Positions 1 to 6,284 of a DNA stretch of 7,407 bases are shown piece by piece; the stretch's first letter is position 1, and the number at the start of each line of letters is the position of its first letter. The DNA is from Clostridia bacterium (GTDB taxonomy: Bacteria > Bacillota > Clostridia > Christensenellales > CAG-1252): assembly GCA_017615515.1 (NCBI GenBank), contig JAFZZX010000203.1, forward strand, positions 1 to 7,407. Reading direction: 5' to 3'. The position numbers were made by a program, and so were the translations under genes. Below the pieces are notes generated by a model, which worked only from the letters and a program-made list of their open reading frames with translations, ran no database searches and was not told the DNA's origin.

Positions 1-28
1 CCTCTCTGCGCCCACGGGTAAAGCCTTT

Positions 29-43
29 CCGCGCTCGTTGGGG
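29..43 (+). repeat. 15-bp direct repeat, copy 1
   Basis: CCGCGCTCGTTGGGG is identical to positions 158-172, 129 bp downstream, and both copies run on into G/T-rich sequence. The core GCGCTCGT is also present at 80-87. The function is unknown. The repeat could be part of a dispersed intergenic element. Confidence 0.7.
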
Positions 44-103
44 TGTGTGCCAGTACGCGTTTACTCTTTTCTTTGTTGAGCGCTCGTCTTCGCACCACTC
101 TCC

Positions 104-158
104 GCGCTGCCAATACCCCAAATAATTTACAATTATTCGGGGACCCCGACGGCAGCGC
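104..158. repeat. Nested inverted repeat (two-tier hairpin)
   Basis: The outer arms GCGCTGCC (104-111) and GGCAGCGC (151-158) are perfectly complementary. Inside them, CCCC (116-119) plus AATAATT (121-127) pairs with AATTATT (131-137) plus GGGG (139-142). That inner stem has one A/C mismatch and a 3-nt loop, TAC. No T-run follows on either strand, so it does not look like an intrinsic terminator. It could be a repeat-element core or a protein-binding or RNA structure. Confidence 0.6.
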
Positions 159-172
159 CGCGCTCGTTGGGG
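158..172 (+). repeat. 15-bp direct repeat, copy 2
   Basis: Second exact copy of CCGCGCTCGTTGGGG (first at 29-43). It overlaps by one base the outer right arm of the nested inverted repeat and lies about 20 bp upstream of the promoter for the phosphoesterase gene. Confidence 0.7.
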
Positions 173-194
173 GTGGATTATGCGCCTGCCCGCC

Positions 195-223
195 TTGACT
201 TATTATACTATTTATGATAAAAT
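195..223 (+). promoter_or_regulatory. Sigma-A-like promoter for the phosphoesterase gene
   Basis: The -35 box is TTGACT (195-200), followed by a 17-nt spacer and a -10 box TAAAAT (218-223). An extended -10 TG sits at 215-216. The predicted transcription start is near 230, giving a leader of about 45 nt before the ATG at 275. A second -10-like hexamer, TATACT (204-209), lacks a properly spaced -35. Confidence 0.7.
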
Positions 224-260
224 TATTTCATCAAAGTATGGCGTTTTAATAAGATTTCGC

Positions 261-266
261 AAAGGA
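261..266 (+). promoter_or_regulatory. Ribosome binding site for the phosphoesterase gene
   Basis: AAAGGA lies 8 nt before the ATG at 275. This is normal Shine-Dalgarno spacing and supports that start codon. Confidence 0.7.
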
Positions 267-274
267 TTTGAATA

Positions 275-2338
275 ATGAAAGAAAAAAGCAAGAAGATAGA
301 AAAGCTCGTCGATCTCCATTTTGAGGACATTCCTTATAGCGTTGAAAGCGCGGAGGCGAGAAAGAAAATCGAAAAAACCTTGCAAGAAGCACCCGAAACC
401 GAAGAAGTTGATCAAATGATCTCCGAATACGGCACTTTGGACAAGATGGGGAGCGTTGCCGGATATAGCGACGAAGAGATAAACACGTGGAAAAATCCCG
501 CGAAAGTCGAAGACTTTAGGACCGTCAAAAACGGATTTCGCAGGCAAAGATGGCTCGCTTACGTTTTTTCTTTTGCCGTTGCGGCGTTGTTCAGAGTCAT
601 ATTGTGGTTTGTCTATTATAGCACGATAGGGAGCTCGAATGTTTTCCCGTTAATCGGTTATTTGGTCGGGCTGGGCGGAATCGGTGCGGTTGCCTTGTAT
701 CTGTTTATCAAGTTCGAGAAAGCTCATAAGGGCGAGAAATTCGATACGGAAACCTATTATTGGCTTCGTGAACGGTCGGATCGATATGCCAAACGCTTGC
801 TGAATTCCATTGCTCTTGTCTTTGCTGTGGCGGCTATCTTTATCGGGTCGGAATTGACATTCTATTTCTCGGGGAATTCCAAGGGGGCAGAGCTCGTTGA
901 GAATATGTTTACGAACCTCATTTGGGTTTTGGTTCCCCTCTTTTTGGTTGCCAAAAACCTTTTGATGGTAAAGGTCTATCAAAACAGAATCCATATTCCG
1001 AAACAAAAAGAATACAAGATTCACGCGATCATTATGACGGGCTTTTCCGCCGTGTATTGGTTGATTGTGATGCTGATCACGGTGCTTCTCAGAGAAAAGA
1101 TTGCTTATTTGGTGAACGCATACGTTATTTCGGGAATCGTATTCGGCGTTTTGCTCCTGATCTACAACTATACGGTCAGGAAAAGGGTTACACAACAAAA
1201 CTTCGTGATCAATAAGACCCGCATCGCGGTCGTTTTAGTCGTGTCGATCCTCGTTTCGGGCTTCGCGATGATGAATCGGGAGACCTACTATACGCAACCT
1301 TATATCAACTCTCTGCCCGTCGTAGAACATAGCGATAATAAGATCGAATATGACGATGCGACGGGAATCTATACGATTACGGCGGCAAACGACGACTTTA
1401 AGGTTTTGCACCTTACGGACATCCACCTCGGCGGTAGCTTGTTCTCTTACAGAAAGGACGTGAAAGCACTGTCCGCATGCTATGACTTGATCGAACATAC
1501 GCATCCCGATTTCGTGATCGTAACGGGCGATCTGTCTTTCCCGCTTGGCATTTTGTCGATGTCCTTCAATAACAGTGCTCCGGTGTATCAATTCGCTTCC
1601 TTTATGAGGAATCTCGATATTCCTTGGGCATTCACCTATGGAAACCACGACACGGAGAGCCTCGCCTCTATGAATAAGACGGCGCTCAATGAGGTATATA
1701 AGTCGCTCTCCTATAAGACCTCTAAAACCCTGCTTTATCCCTATGTTCAGCCGGAGATTATGGGTAGGAATAATCAAATGATCAAGCTGAAAAACAGGGA
1801 CGGCACGCTGAATACGGCGTTTTTCCTCATAGACTCCAACGCCTATACGGGGGAAGGAATCAACGTCTATGATTATATTCACGACGACCAAGTGGAATGG
1901 TATGCTTCCAAGGTGGGTGAACTGACCGCCGAAGCGGGGCGCACCGTCAATTCTCTTGCCTTCTTCCACATCCCTCTGCAACAATACCGCACGGCATATC
2001 AACTCTATGAGGAGAAGAGCACCGAGGTGACCTATTATTTCGGAGAGAATAACGAAACGATGCTTGATAAGGTCTGTTGTTCGGACTACCCCAGCAAGTT
2101 TTTCGACACCGCGCTCGAACTGGGTTCTACCACGGGGATGTTCTGCGGGCACGATCATTATAACAATATGTCTCTCGAATACAAGGGCATCCGTTTGACC
2201 TACGGTATGAGTATCGACTATCTGGCTATGCCCGGAATCGAAAACGATCTCGAGCAACGCGGAGCGGAGCTCATCACGATCCATAAAGACAGCTCTTGGG
2301 ATCTCGTTCAAATACCTTTAGAGTCCATTCGACAATAA
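275..2338 (+). CDS. HAAS-like / seven-TM / calcineurin-like phosphoesterase fusion protein
   Basis: Membrane protein of 687 residues with a C-terminal metal-dependent phosphoesterase. Residues 6-75, with 'EDIPYS', 'EARKKIEK', 'YGTLDKM' and 'AGYS', resemble the short helical HAAS-type domains fused to membrane proteins in Clostridia. Seven hydrophobic helices follow at about 93-115, 124-147, 175-198, 212-235, 248-272, 276-300 and 315-334. Basic loops at 86-92, 147-175, 234-248 and 301-316 put the N-terminus inside and the catalytic domain outside. The phosphoesterase (about 374-680) has the full metal-ligand set: D382-x-H384, G418-D419, G456-N-H-D459, H565 (FHIP) and GHDH 625-628. The pattern 'LHLTDIH ... 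GNHD ... FFHIPL ... GHDHYN ... YG' most resembles the Dcr2/PAP29-like branch. That is a family-level inference, and the substrate (phosphoprotein, nucleotide or lipid headgroup) cannot be told. It has its own promoter and ribosome binding site. The catalytic domain looks intact, with no frameshift. Confidence 0.88.
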   Translation: MKEKSKKIEKLVDLHFEDIPYSVESAEARKKIEKTLQEAPETEEVDQMISEYGTLDKMGSVAGYSDEEINTWKNPAKVEDFRTVKNGFRRQRWLAYVFSFAVAALFRVILWFVYYSTIGSSNVFPLIGYLVGLGGIGAVALYLFIKFEKAHKGEKFDTETYYWLRERSDRYAKRLLNSIALVFAVAAIFIGSELTFYFSGNSKGAELVENMFTNLIWVLVPLFLVAKNLLMVKVYQNRIHIPKQKEYKIHAIIMTGFSAVYWLIVMLITVLLREKIAYLVNAYVISGIVFGVLLLIYNYTVRKRVTQQNFVINKTRIAVVLVVSILVSGFAMMNRETYYTQPYINSLPVVEHSDNKIEYDDATGIYTITAANDDFKVLHLTDIHLGGSLFSYRKDVKALSACYDLIEHTHPDFVIVTGDLSFPLGILSMSFNNSAPVYQFASFMRNLDIPWAFTYGNHDTESLASMNKTALNEVYKSLSYKTSKTLLYPYVQPEIMGRNNQMIKLKNRDGTLNTAFFLIDSNAYTGEGINVYDYIHDDQVEWYASKVGELTAEAGRTVNSLAFFHIPLQQYRTAYQLYEEKSTEVTYYFGENNETMLDKVCCSDYPSKFFDTALELGSTTGMFCGHDHYNNMSLEYKGIRLTYGMSIDYLAMPGIENDLEQRGAELITIHKDSSWDLVQIPLESIRQ

Positions 2339-2480
2339 GACGAAATTACTTTTTGCGCTACCGAAATTCACGGTGTTTGGTGATTGCGGGCAACCTTTTC
2401 CGCTATCACCCCGAGGAATTCGAGGGATCGCCGATGAAGAGAGACGTTTCGATTCTATCCGCTTTAGTGCCGACGCGCGC
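2339..2480. other. Probable dispersed intergenic repeat element
   Basis: This gene-free stretch includes TCACCCCGAGG (2406-2416), followed at 2421-2429 by CGAGGGATC. It resembles the 'CACCCCGAGC...CGAGGGATC' intergenic repeats known from many bacterial genomes, a recollection not checked here. At 2376-2395 it carries TTTGGTGATTGCGGGCAACC, which matches 2484-2503 at 17 of 20 positions. GGTGAT (2379-2384) can pair with ATCACC (2405-2410). Short open frames on both strands are by-products of this repeat. Confidence 0.5.
2376..2395 (+). repeat. Imperfect 20-bp direct repeat, copy 1
   Basis: TTTGGTGATTGCGGGCAACC differs from the copy at 2484-2503 at three positions. Here the inverted-repeat partner is incomplete, whereas the downstream copy is extended into a perfect hairpin. 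The pair probably mark two ends or two units of one repeat element. Confidence 0.6.
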
Positions 2481-2512
2481 ATCTTTGGCGATTGCGGACA
2501 ATCGCCAAAGAT
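2481..2512. repeat. Perfect 14-bp inverted repeat with 4-nt loop
   Basis: ATCTTTGGCGATTG (2481-2494) and CAATCGCCAAAGAT (2499-2512) are exact reverse complements around the loop CGGA. It ends three bases before the terminator hairpin. It may stabilise the 3' end of the phosphoesterase transcript, or be the terminal palindrome of the adjacent repeat element. The right arm contains part of copy 2 of the 20-bp repeat. Confidence 0.85.
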
Positions 2513-2515
2513 CCA

Positions 2516-2550
2516 GCAATTCCCTTGGGTGCGGAATTGCATTTTTTTTT
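2516..2550 (+). terminator. Rho-independent terminator
   Basis: GCAATTCC (2516-2523) pairs perfectly with GGAATTGC (2533-2540) around a 9-nt loop, followed by A and nine T's (2542-2550). It lies about 180 nt after the phosphoesterase stop codon and just before the lipoprotein start, so it separates the two transcription units. The right arm and T-run also form the -35 and spacer region of the next promoter. Confidence 0.8.
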
Positions 2551-2565
2551 ATTAAGTGATATAAT
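2537..2565 (+). promoter_or_regulatory. Extended -10 promoter of the lipoprotein gene
   Basis: A perfect extended -10, TGATATAAT, occupies 2557-2565 (TATAAT at 2560-2565). At 17-nt spacing there is only a weak -35, TTGCAT (2537-2542), which overlaps the terminator stem; an extended -10 can compensate. The expected start, about 7 nt past the -10, is 2572-2573, which coincides with the ATG at 2573. The mRNA would then be leaderless or nearly so. Confidence 0.65.
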
Positions 2566-2572
2566 TCGGAGT

Positions 2573-2638
2573 ATGAAGAGCAGAGTACTTTTCTTTGTTT
2601 TGATATTAGTTCTTTTGACTGCGGCGCTTACGGCTTGC
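2573..2638 (+). other. Lipoprotein signal peptide and lipobox
   Basis: Residues 1-22 form a classic lipoprotein signal. K2 and R4 give a basic n-region, residues 5-19 are hydrophobic, and the lipobox is L19-T-A-C22. Cleavage before C22 by signal peptidase II and diacylglycerol attachment are expected. This signal fixes the start at ATG 2573, because the longer frame from TTG 2492 would place 27 residues encoded by hairpin and terminator sequence before it. Confidence 0.9.
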
Positions 2639-5600
2639 GTTCTTTTCGACGGGTCTGTCGGCAAGGCGGAGTTGGACGCGGATATGATCGTTTGCCCCGA
2701 CCTGTACAACTCGTACGTTTATACGGGGCGGGAAGTGACCCTTGATCTTCAAGTGAGGTCGGATGGGGAGATCTTGGACCTCGATCTCTTTAACGTCGAG
2801 TACAAGGACAACGTGGAGGCGGGGACGGCGAGCGTCATCGTCACCGCCAAGGAGGACAATCCGTACGTCAAGGGCAGCGTGACGCTCCATTTCACGATCC
2901 TTTCCAACGAGAGCGTTCGTTGCGAGGCGTCCGACGATCTTGCGGCGCTTCTTGCGAGCGCGAGCGTTTCGGGCGTGCAAATTTGGAGCGACTATACGAT
3001 TCCCGAAGGCGTCACGATCACGGTGCCGGAGGGGAAGAGCCTGAATATGATCTACGGCTATCGCTTTTTCAATTACGGCACGATCGTAAACAACGGCACC
3101 GTCGTAATCAGAGGCGCATTGCTTTCCACGGGGGCTCGTCGCGCGACCGAACTGATGAATTACGGGTCGATTGAAAACCACGGCGCGATCGAGATCCAAG
3201 AATACGCGATTGTGAACGACCTCGGCTCCTTTACGAGCGAAAGAGATATCCAAAGCGCCGGCACGGTGTATCTTAAGGACGAGGGAAAAAGCTTTCTCGT
3301 GAACGAAACCGACGGCAACGTCTATGTGCGTACTCCCGTCACGGCGGACGTCTTTACCGTCGAGGAATGCACCTATACGCAGGGATATAACGAGTACGAA
3401 CCGCGCGTGTCTCCCAAAGCGTACGGCACCGATTTCACGGTGGAATACGCAAACAATCGGCACGCCGGCACCGCTACCGCCACGGTCACCGTCGGCGCTT
3501 ACGACTCGGACTATTACGGGACGGTCGATATCCCCTTTGAGATCAAGAAAGGACAGGCGAACGCCTCCGACGCGGAACAACTGAAAGAACTCGTCGCGTC
3601 GGGCGATTACGAACGATATACGATCGCCACGTTGGAGATCCCTTCGGGAGAGGTCTTTACTCTGCCGGCAGGGCAATGCGTTACGGTCACGGTCGAGCTT
3701 GCGGTCGGCGGTACGATGAACGCGCAGGGCGACGTTGCCTGTAACAATCTGACGATTGCGGAAGGGGCGACGCTCGTGAATGAGGGGACGCTTTCCGTCA
3801 GCGGCTACAAGTTTATCGTGAACGGCACTTTCCGAAACGCCGCGACGGGGAATTGGACTTTCGCCACAAAGGCGGTGAACGTTTCGGGTAGCTTTGTCAA
3901 CTTCGGCACCGTGGAGAATAAGACCTTTAACTTGTTGCAGGGAGGCACCCTTCGCAACGAGGGCACCCTTTCTCTGTCTTTCAATTCCGTTCAAAGCGGC
4001 GTTTTCGAGAACGTCGGCAAGGCGACTTTCCTCGGCGCGAGCAATTACGCGCCCGCTTTCCGTAACGAGCAAGGGGGCGAGGTGACCCTGACGGGAGACG
4101 TTCGTTTCGGCACGGGCTTCGAGAATGCGGGCGCGGTCGTCAACACCGGCAGGGTTGCGCTGCAAGAGCACTGTGCGTACGCGAATAGCGGCACGATCGA
4201 TAATTCACGGGGCGAAGTTTGGGCGTATCAAGACCTTGCGGGTGTGACCGAACATTTCCACAAAAAGAAAAAACTGTCGGACGACGGCGTCGTATTCTCG
4301 GCGGAATACGCAGAGATTCCTTATAATACGTTAGATCAAAAACCCGATTTCACAGTAGATGGCGCGCCGCTTCCCGAAGGAGAGTACAACTGTCTTTTCT
4401 ATTCCGTTACGCTCGGAAAATACGTTACGGAATGCGTGAAAAAGGGCGATTACAAAATGTACGTCTCGATCAACACGGATTATTCGGATTATGCGGGATA
4501 CGTCGAATATGTCTATTCGATTCTTCCCACGACCATTCGCGTCGCAGACAGTTCCGACTATTATACCGCGGCGAGAGACGACGGCTACGACAGGATCGTT
4601 TTGGACGGGGACGTCGAACTGTATTCGAACAGCGGCATCGGCGAGGGTTGCGTTCTCGACCTTAACGGGCATAAGCTCGTCGTGCGGAACTATTTCAGTT
4701 TCTACGGCACGATGACGGGAGGCGCGGCGGTTGATCCCGAGTCTTTCGTTCCCGACGAAGACGCGGCATGCTTGGTCGTGGAGAATAGCGGATACTTCTA
4801 CAATTACGGCAGGATTGTGAACGACGGCTTTGTTTTCGTGAAGAGCGGAGGCAGTTTCAGCGCGAACGCGCGCTCCTCGCGCACGGATCCTCTCGGCACG
4901 GTCGTCAACAACGGCGTGATCTTTACGCCGAGCGACGTGACGGTGGAGAGCGGCGCGGGCAAGGTCTATCGCAGGAAGAATATGACGGAGATAAAGAGCC
5001 TCGTCAGAGTCCCTACGGTTCCCTACGACGGCACGCCGCAAACGCCTGCTCCGACGATGACTTACAACGGCTCCGACGTGGACGTCGCTCGCTTCTCGCT
5101 TCGTTACGATCTCAACGTGGAGGCGGGCACGGCGCTCCTTCGTTTGGACGTCGTCGATCCTCTTGACCCCGACTTCTACGGCACGACGAGCGTCTCCTTC
5201 ACGATCGAACGCGGAACGGCGTCGGTCGGAAACGAAAGCGAACTCACCGCCGCCGGCGCCGATCCGAACTACGCGGTGATTCGACTGATAAGCGAAGTCA
5301 GAGTGGCGACGACGATCCCGCTTTCCGACGATCAACTTTTGGATATCGGCGCCTACGAGGTCACGGGGTCGGGCAAGGTCGTTTTCGGAAAGAATTGCAA
5401 ATTGATTTTGACGGCAGGGAATCAGACTCGTTTCGTGAAATACCTTTACGGTGCGGATGAGATCACGTTGACGGGCGATATCGGCGTGGCGGGTACTCAA
5501 ACCGAATTGACCTTTAGCAGCTATACGATCGGTAACTACCAAAACGCGAATTATCTTTCCACCGTCGTGCACTTGGAAGGCTACTCCTTCCTCGGCGGAT

Positions 5601-6196
5601 TGCATATCCAAAACGATAACATCGAAAACTTTAAGCTGACGTTGGAAAACTCCGCGGAAGAACGCAGTAGGATCGGCACCGAGATCGGAGGCGTCGCGCT
5701 CACGTATTCAAGTTGCAAGGAGGAGACCTTCGTCACGATCACGAATACGACGGTCTATGGCGCCAAGATGGGCGGCGGCTACGGGACCGCGCAACACGTC
5801 AGCTTGACGGCGACGAATTGCAGTTTCCTTGCTTCGACCGAGACGGCGAAGGCGTGCGCGTTTAATCTTTCTTCCGGTATGTCGGCGGAAGGTTCCTTCG
5901 AGAATTGCACCTTCGAAGCATCCAATGCGTTCCGCGCCAATCAAGGCGATTTCGACTTTACCTCTTGCACCTTCCGTTCCTACGACGCTTACTCGGATAA
6001 GTATAGCAGCCACTACGGTGACGCGCTGTTTTTCGAGTATTCGGGCAGACACGGCTTGCACGTGACCGTCACGGAATGCACGCTCGTAAGTCAAAACGGC
6101 AACGGCGTCCATCTTCTCAATCGAAACAACGCCGTCACCCTGACCGTGGATAATGCCACGACTTACGAAGGTCCGCTATCTAAATCCGTCGGGTGA
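2573..6196 (+). CDS. Large surface lipoprotein with four Ig-like/beta-helix modules
   Basis: Lipoprotein of 1207 residues with a lipobox cysteine at C22, so it is anchored to the outer face of the membrane. It is built from four units, each a short Ig-like domain followed by a beta-solenoid. The Ig-like domains are at about 48-109, 260-324, 573-650 and 809-878. They share patterns such as 'Y.G', 'NVEAGTA' or 'RHAGTA', and a closing strand 'F.I' or 'YSI'. The solenoids (about 117-259, 331-560, 652-803 and 882-1207) carry repeated rungs of the type 'xNxGxxxxxG' ('VNNGTVVI', 'VNEGTLSV', 'RNEGTLSL'). The last one has 'NCSF/NCTF/SCTF' rungs typical of right-handed parallel beta-helices. No sortase motif, catalytic signature or C-terminal anchor is seen. 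Adhesion, glycan binding or a structural surface role is plausible but not shown. The start is set by the signal peptide; GGAG (2568-2571) is only 1 nt from the ATG and too close for a normal Shine-Dalgarno. Confidence 0.85.
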   Translation: MKSRVLFFVLILVLLTAALTACVLFDGSVGKAELDADMIVCPDLYNSYVYTGREVTLDLQVRSDGEILDLDLFNVEYKDNVEAGTASVIVTAKEDNPYVKGSVTLHFTILSNESVRCEASDDLAALLASASVSGVQIWSDYTIPEGVTITVPEGKSLNMIYGYRFFNYGTIVNNGTVVIRGALLSTGARRATELMNYGSIENHGAIEIQEYAIVNDLGSFTSERDIQSAGTVYLKDEGKSFLVNETDGNVYVRTPVTADVFTVEECTYTQGYNEYEPRVSPKAYGTDFTVEYANNRHAGTATATVTVGAYDSDYYGTVDIPFEIKKGQANASDAEQLKELVASGDYERYTIATLEIPSGEVFTLPAGQCVTVTVELAVGGTMNAQGDVACNNLTIAEGATLVNEGTLSVSGYKFIVNGTFRNAATGNWTFATKAVNVSGSFVNFGTVENKTFNLLQGGTLRNEGTLSLSFNSVQSGVFENVGKATFLGASNYAPAFRNEQGGEVTLTGDVRFGTGFENAGAVVNTGRVALQEHCAYANSGTIDNSRGEVWAYQDLAGVTEHFHKKKKLSDDGVVFSAEYAEIPYNTLDQKPDFTVDGAPLPEGEYNCLFYSVTLGKYVTECVKKGDYKMYVSINTDYSDYAGYVEYVYSILPTTIRVADSSDYYTAARDDGYDRIVLDGDVELYSNSGIGEGCVLDLNGHKLVVRNYFSFYGTMTGGAAVDPESFVPDEDAACLVVENSGYFYNYGRIVNDGFVFVKSGGSFSANARSSRTDPLGTVVNNGVIFTPSDVTVESGAGKVYRRKNMTEIKSLVRVPTVPYDGTPQTPAPTMTYNGSDVDVARFSLRYDLNVEAGTALLRLDVVDPLDPDFYGTTSVSFTIERGTASVGNESELTAAGADPNYAVIRLISEVRVATTIPLSDDQLLDIGAYEVTGSGKVVFGKNCKLILTAGNQTRFVKYLYGADEITLTGDIGVAGTQTELTFSSYTIGNYQNANYLSTVVHLEGYSFLGGLHIQNDNIENFKLTLENSAEERSRIGTEIGGVALTYSSCKEETFVTITNTTVYGAKMGGGYGTAQHVSLTATNCSFLASTETAKACAFNLSSGMSAEGSFENCTFEASNAFRANQGDFDFTSCTFRSYDAYSDKYSSHYGDALFFEYSGRHGLHVTVTECTLVSQNGNGVHLLNRNNAVTLTVDNATTYEGPLSKSVG

Positions 6197-6221
6197 CGAA
6201 ACCTTCACCGATAAAAAACCC

Positions 6222-6250
6222 TTGCCTTTTACGCGCGGAATGTATATAAT
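6222..6250 (+). promoter_or_regulatory. Sigma-A-like promoter for the LysR-alaS unit
   Basis: TTGCCT (6222-6227), a 17-nt spacer and a perfect TATAAT (6245-6250) give a strong promoter. The predicted start is near 6257, leaving a leader of about 28 nt before the ATG at 6285. No clear terminator separates it from the lipoprotein gene, so some read-through is possible. Confidence 0.75.
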
Positions 6251-6267
6251 TTTTTTATAGATACTGC

Positions 6268-6277
6268 AAAGGGGGTG
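6268..6277 (+). promoter_or_regulatory. Strong ribosome binding site for the LysR gene
   Basis: AAAGGGGGTG differs from the ideal AAAGGAGGTG at one base and is correctly spaced from ATG 6285. It supports that start over the GTG at 6288. Confidence 0.8.
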
Positions 6278-6284
6278 CGCGCAT

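Larger units (their letters stand above)
1..190. other. Non-coding, repeat-rich intergenic stretch
   Basis: No credible gene is seen on either strand. The stretch holds the 15-mer CCGCGCTCGTTGGGG twice (29-43 and 158-172) and its core GCGCTCGT a third time at 80-87. It also holds nested inverted repeats between 104 and 158. No tRNA, riboswitch or T-tract terminator is recognised. It is probably the 3' side of an intergenic region with degenerate repeat sequence, and the upstream gene lies outside the window. Confidence 0.6.

Noticed and set aside
116..142. AT-rich stem-loop as an intrinsic terminator of an upstream gene
   Set aside because: The stem is flanked by GC-rich sequence with no T-run on either strand.
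1235..2311. Long antisense open frame (358 aa) opposite the phosphoesterase
   Set aside because: It lies entirely inside a gene with clear catalytic motifs. Its protein is low-complexity, basic and unlike known families, which is expected from codon bias.
2373..2555. Short open frames on both strands (60 aa +, 74 aa -)
   Set aside because: They are translations of the structured repeat and terminator, with no credible ribosome binding site or domain. I treat them as repeat by-products.
2492..2572. TTG start at 2492 extending the lipoprotein by 27 residues
   Set aside because: The extension would be translated from the hairpin, terminator and promoter, and it would bury the lipoprotein signal peptide behind an unrelated N-terminus. 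ATG 2573 gives a textbook lipobox signal.
2606..5611. Long antisense open frames (521 and 426 aa) opposite the lipoprotein
   Set aside because: Both have arginine- and aspartate-rich composition typical of the complement of GC-biased coding sequence, with no domain or promoter. The + frame has a signal peptide and repeated modules.
6190..6210. Hairpin GGTGA/TCACC after the lipoprotein stop as a terminator
   Set aside because: The stem is only 5 bp and is followed by an A-rich rather than a T-rich tract, so it lacks the terminator signature.
6197..6284. T-box or other riboswitch ahead of the LysR-alaS unit
   Set aside because: The gap is 88 nt with a promoter inside it, leaving a leader of about 28 nt. 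No T-box consensus sequence is seen.
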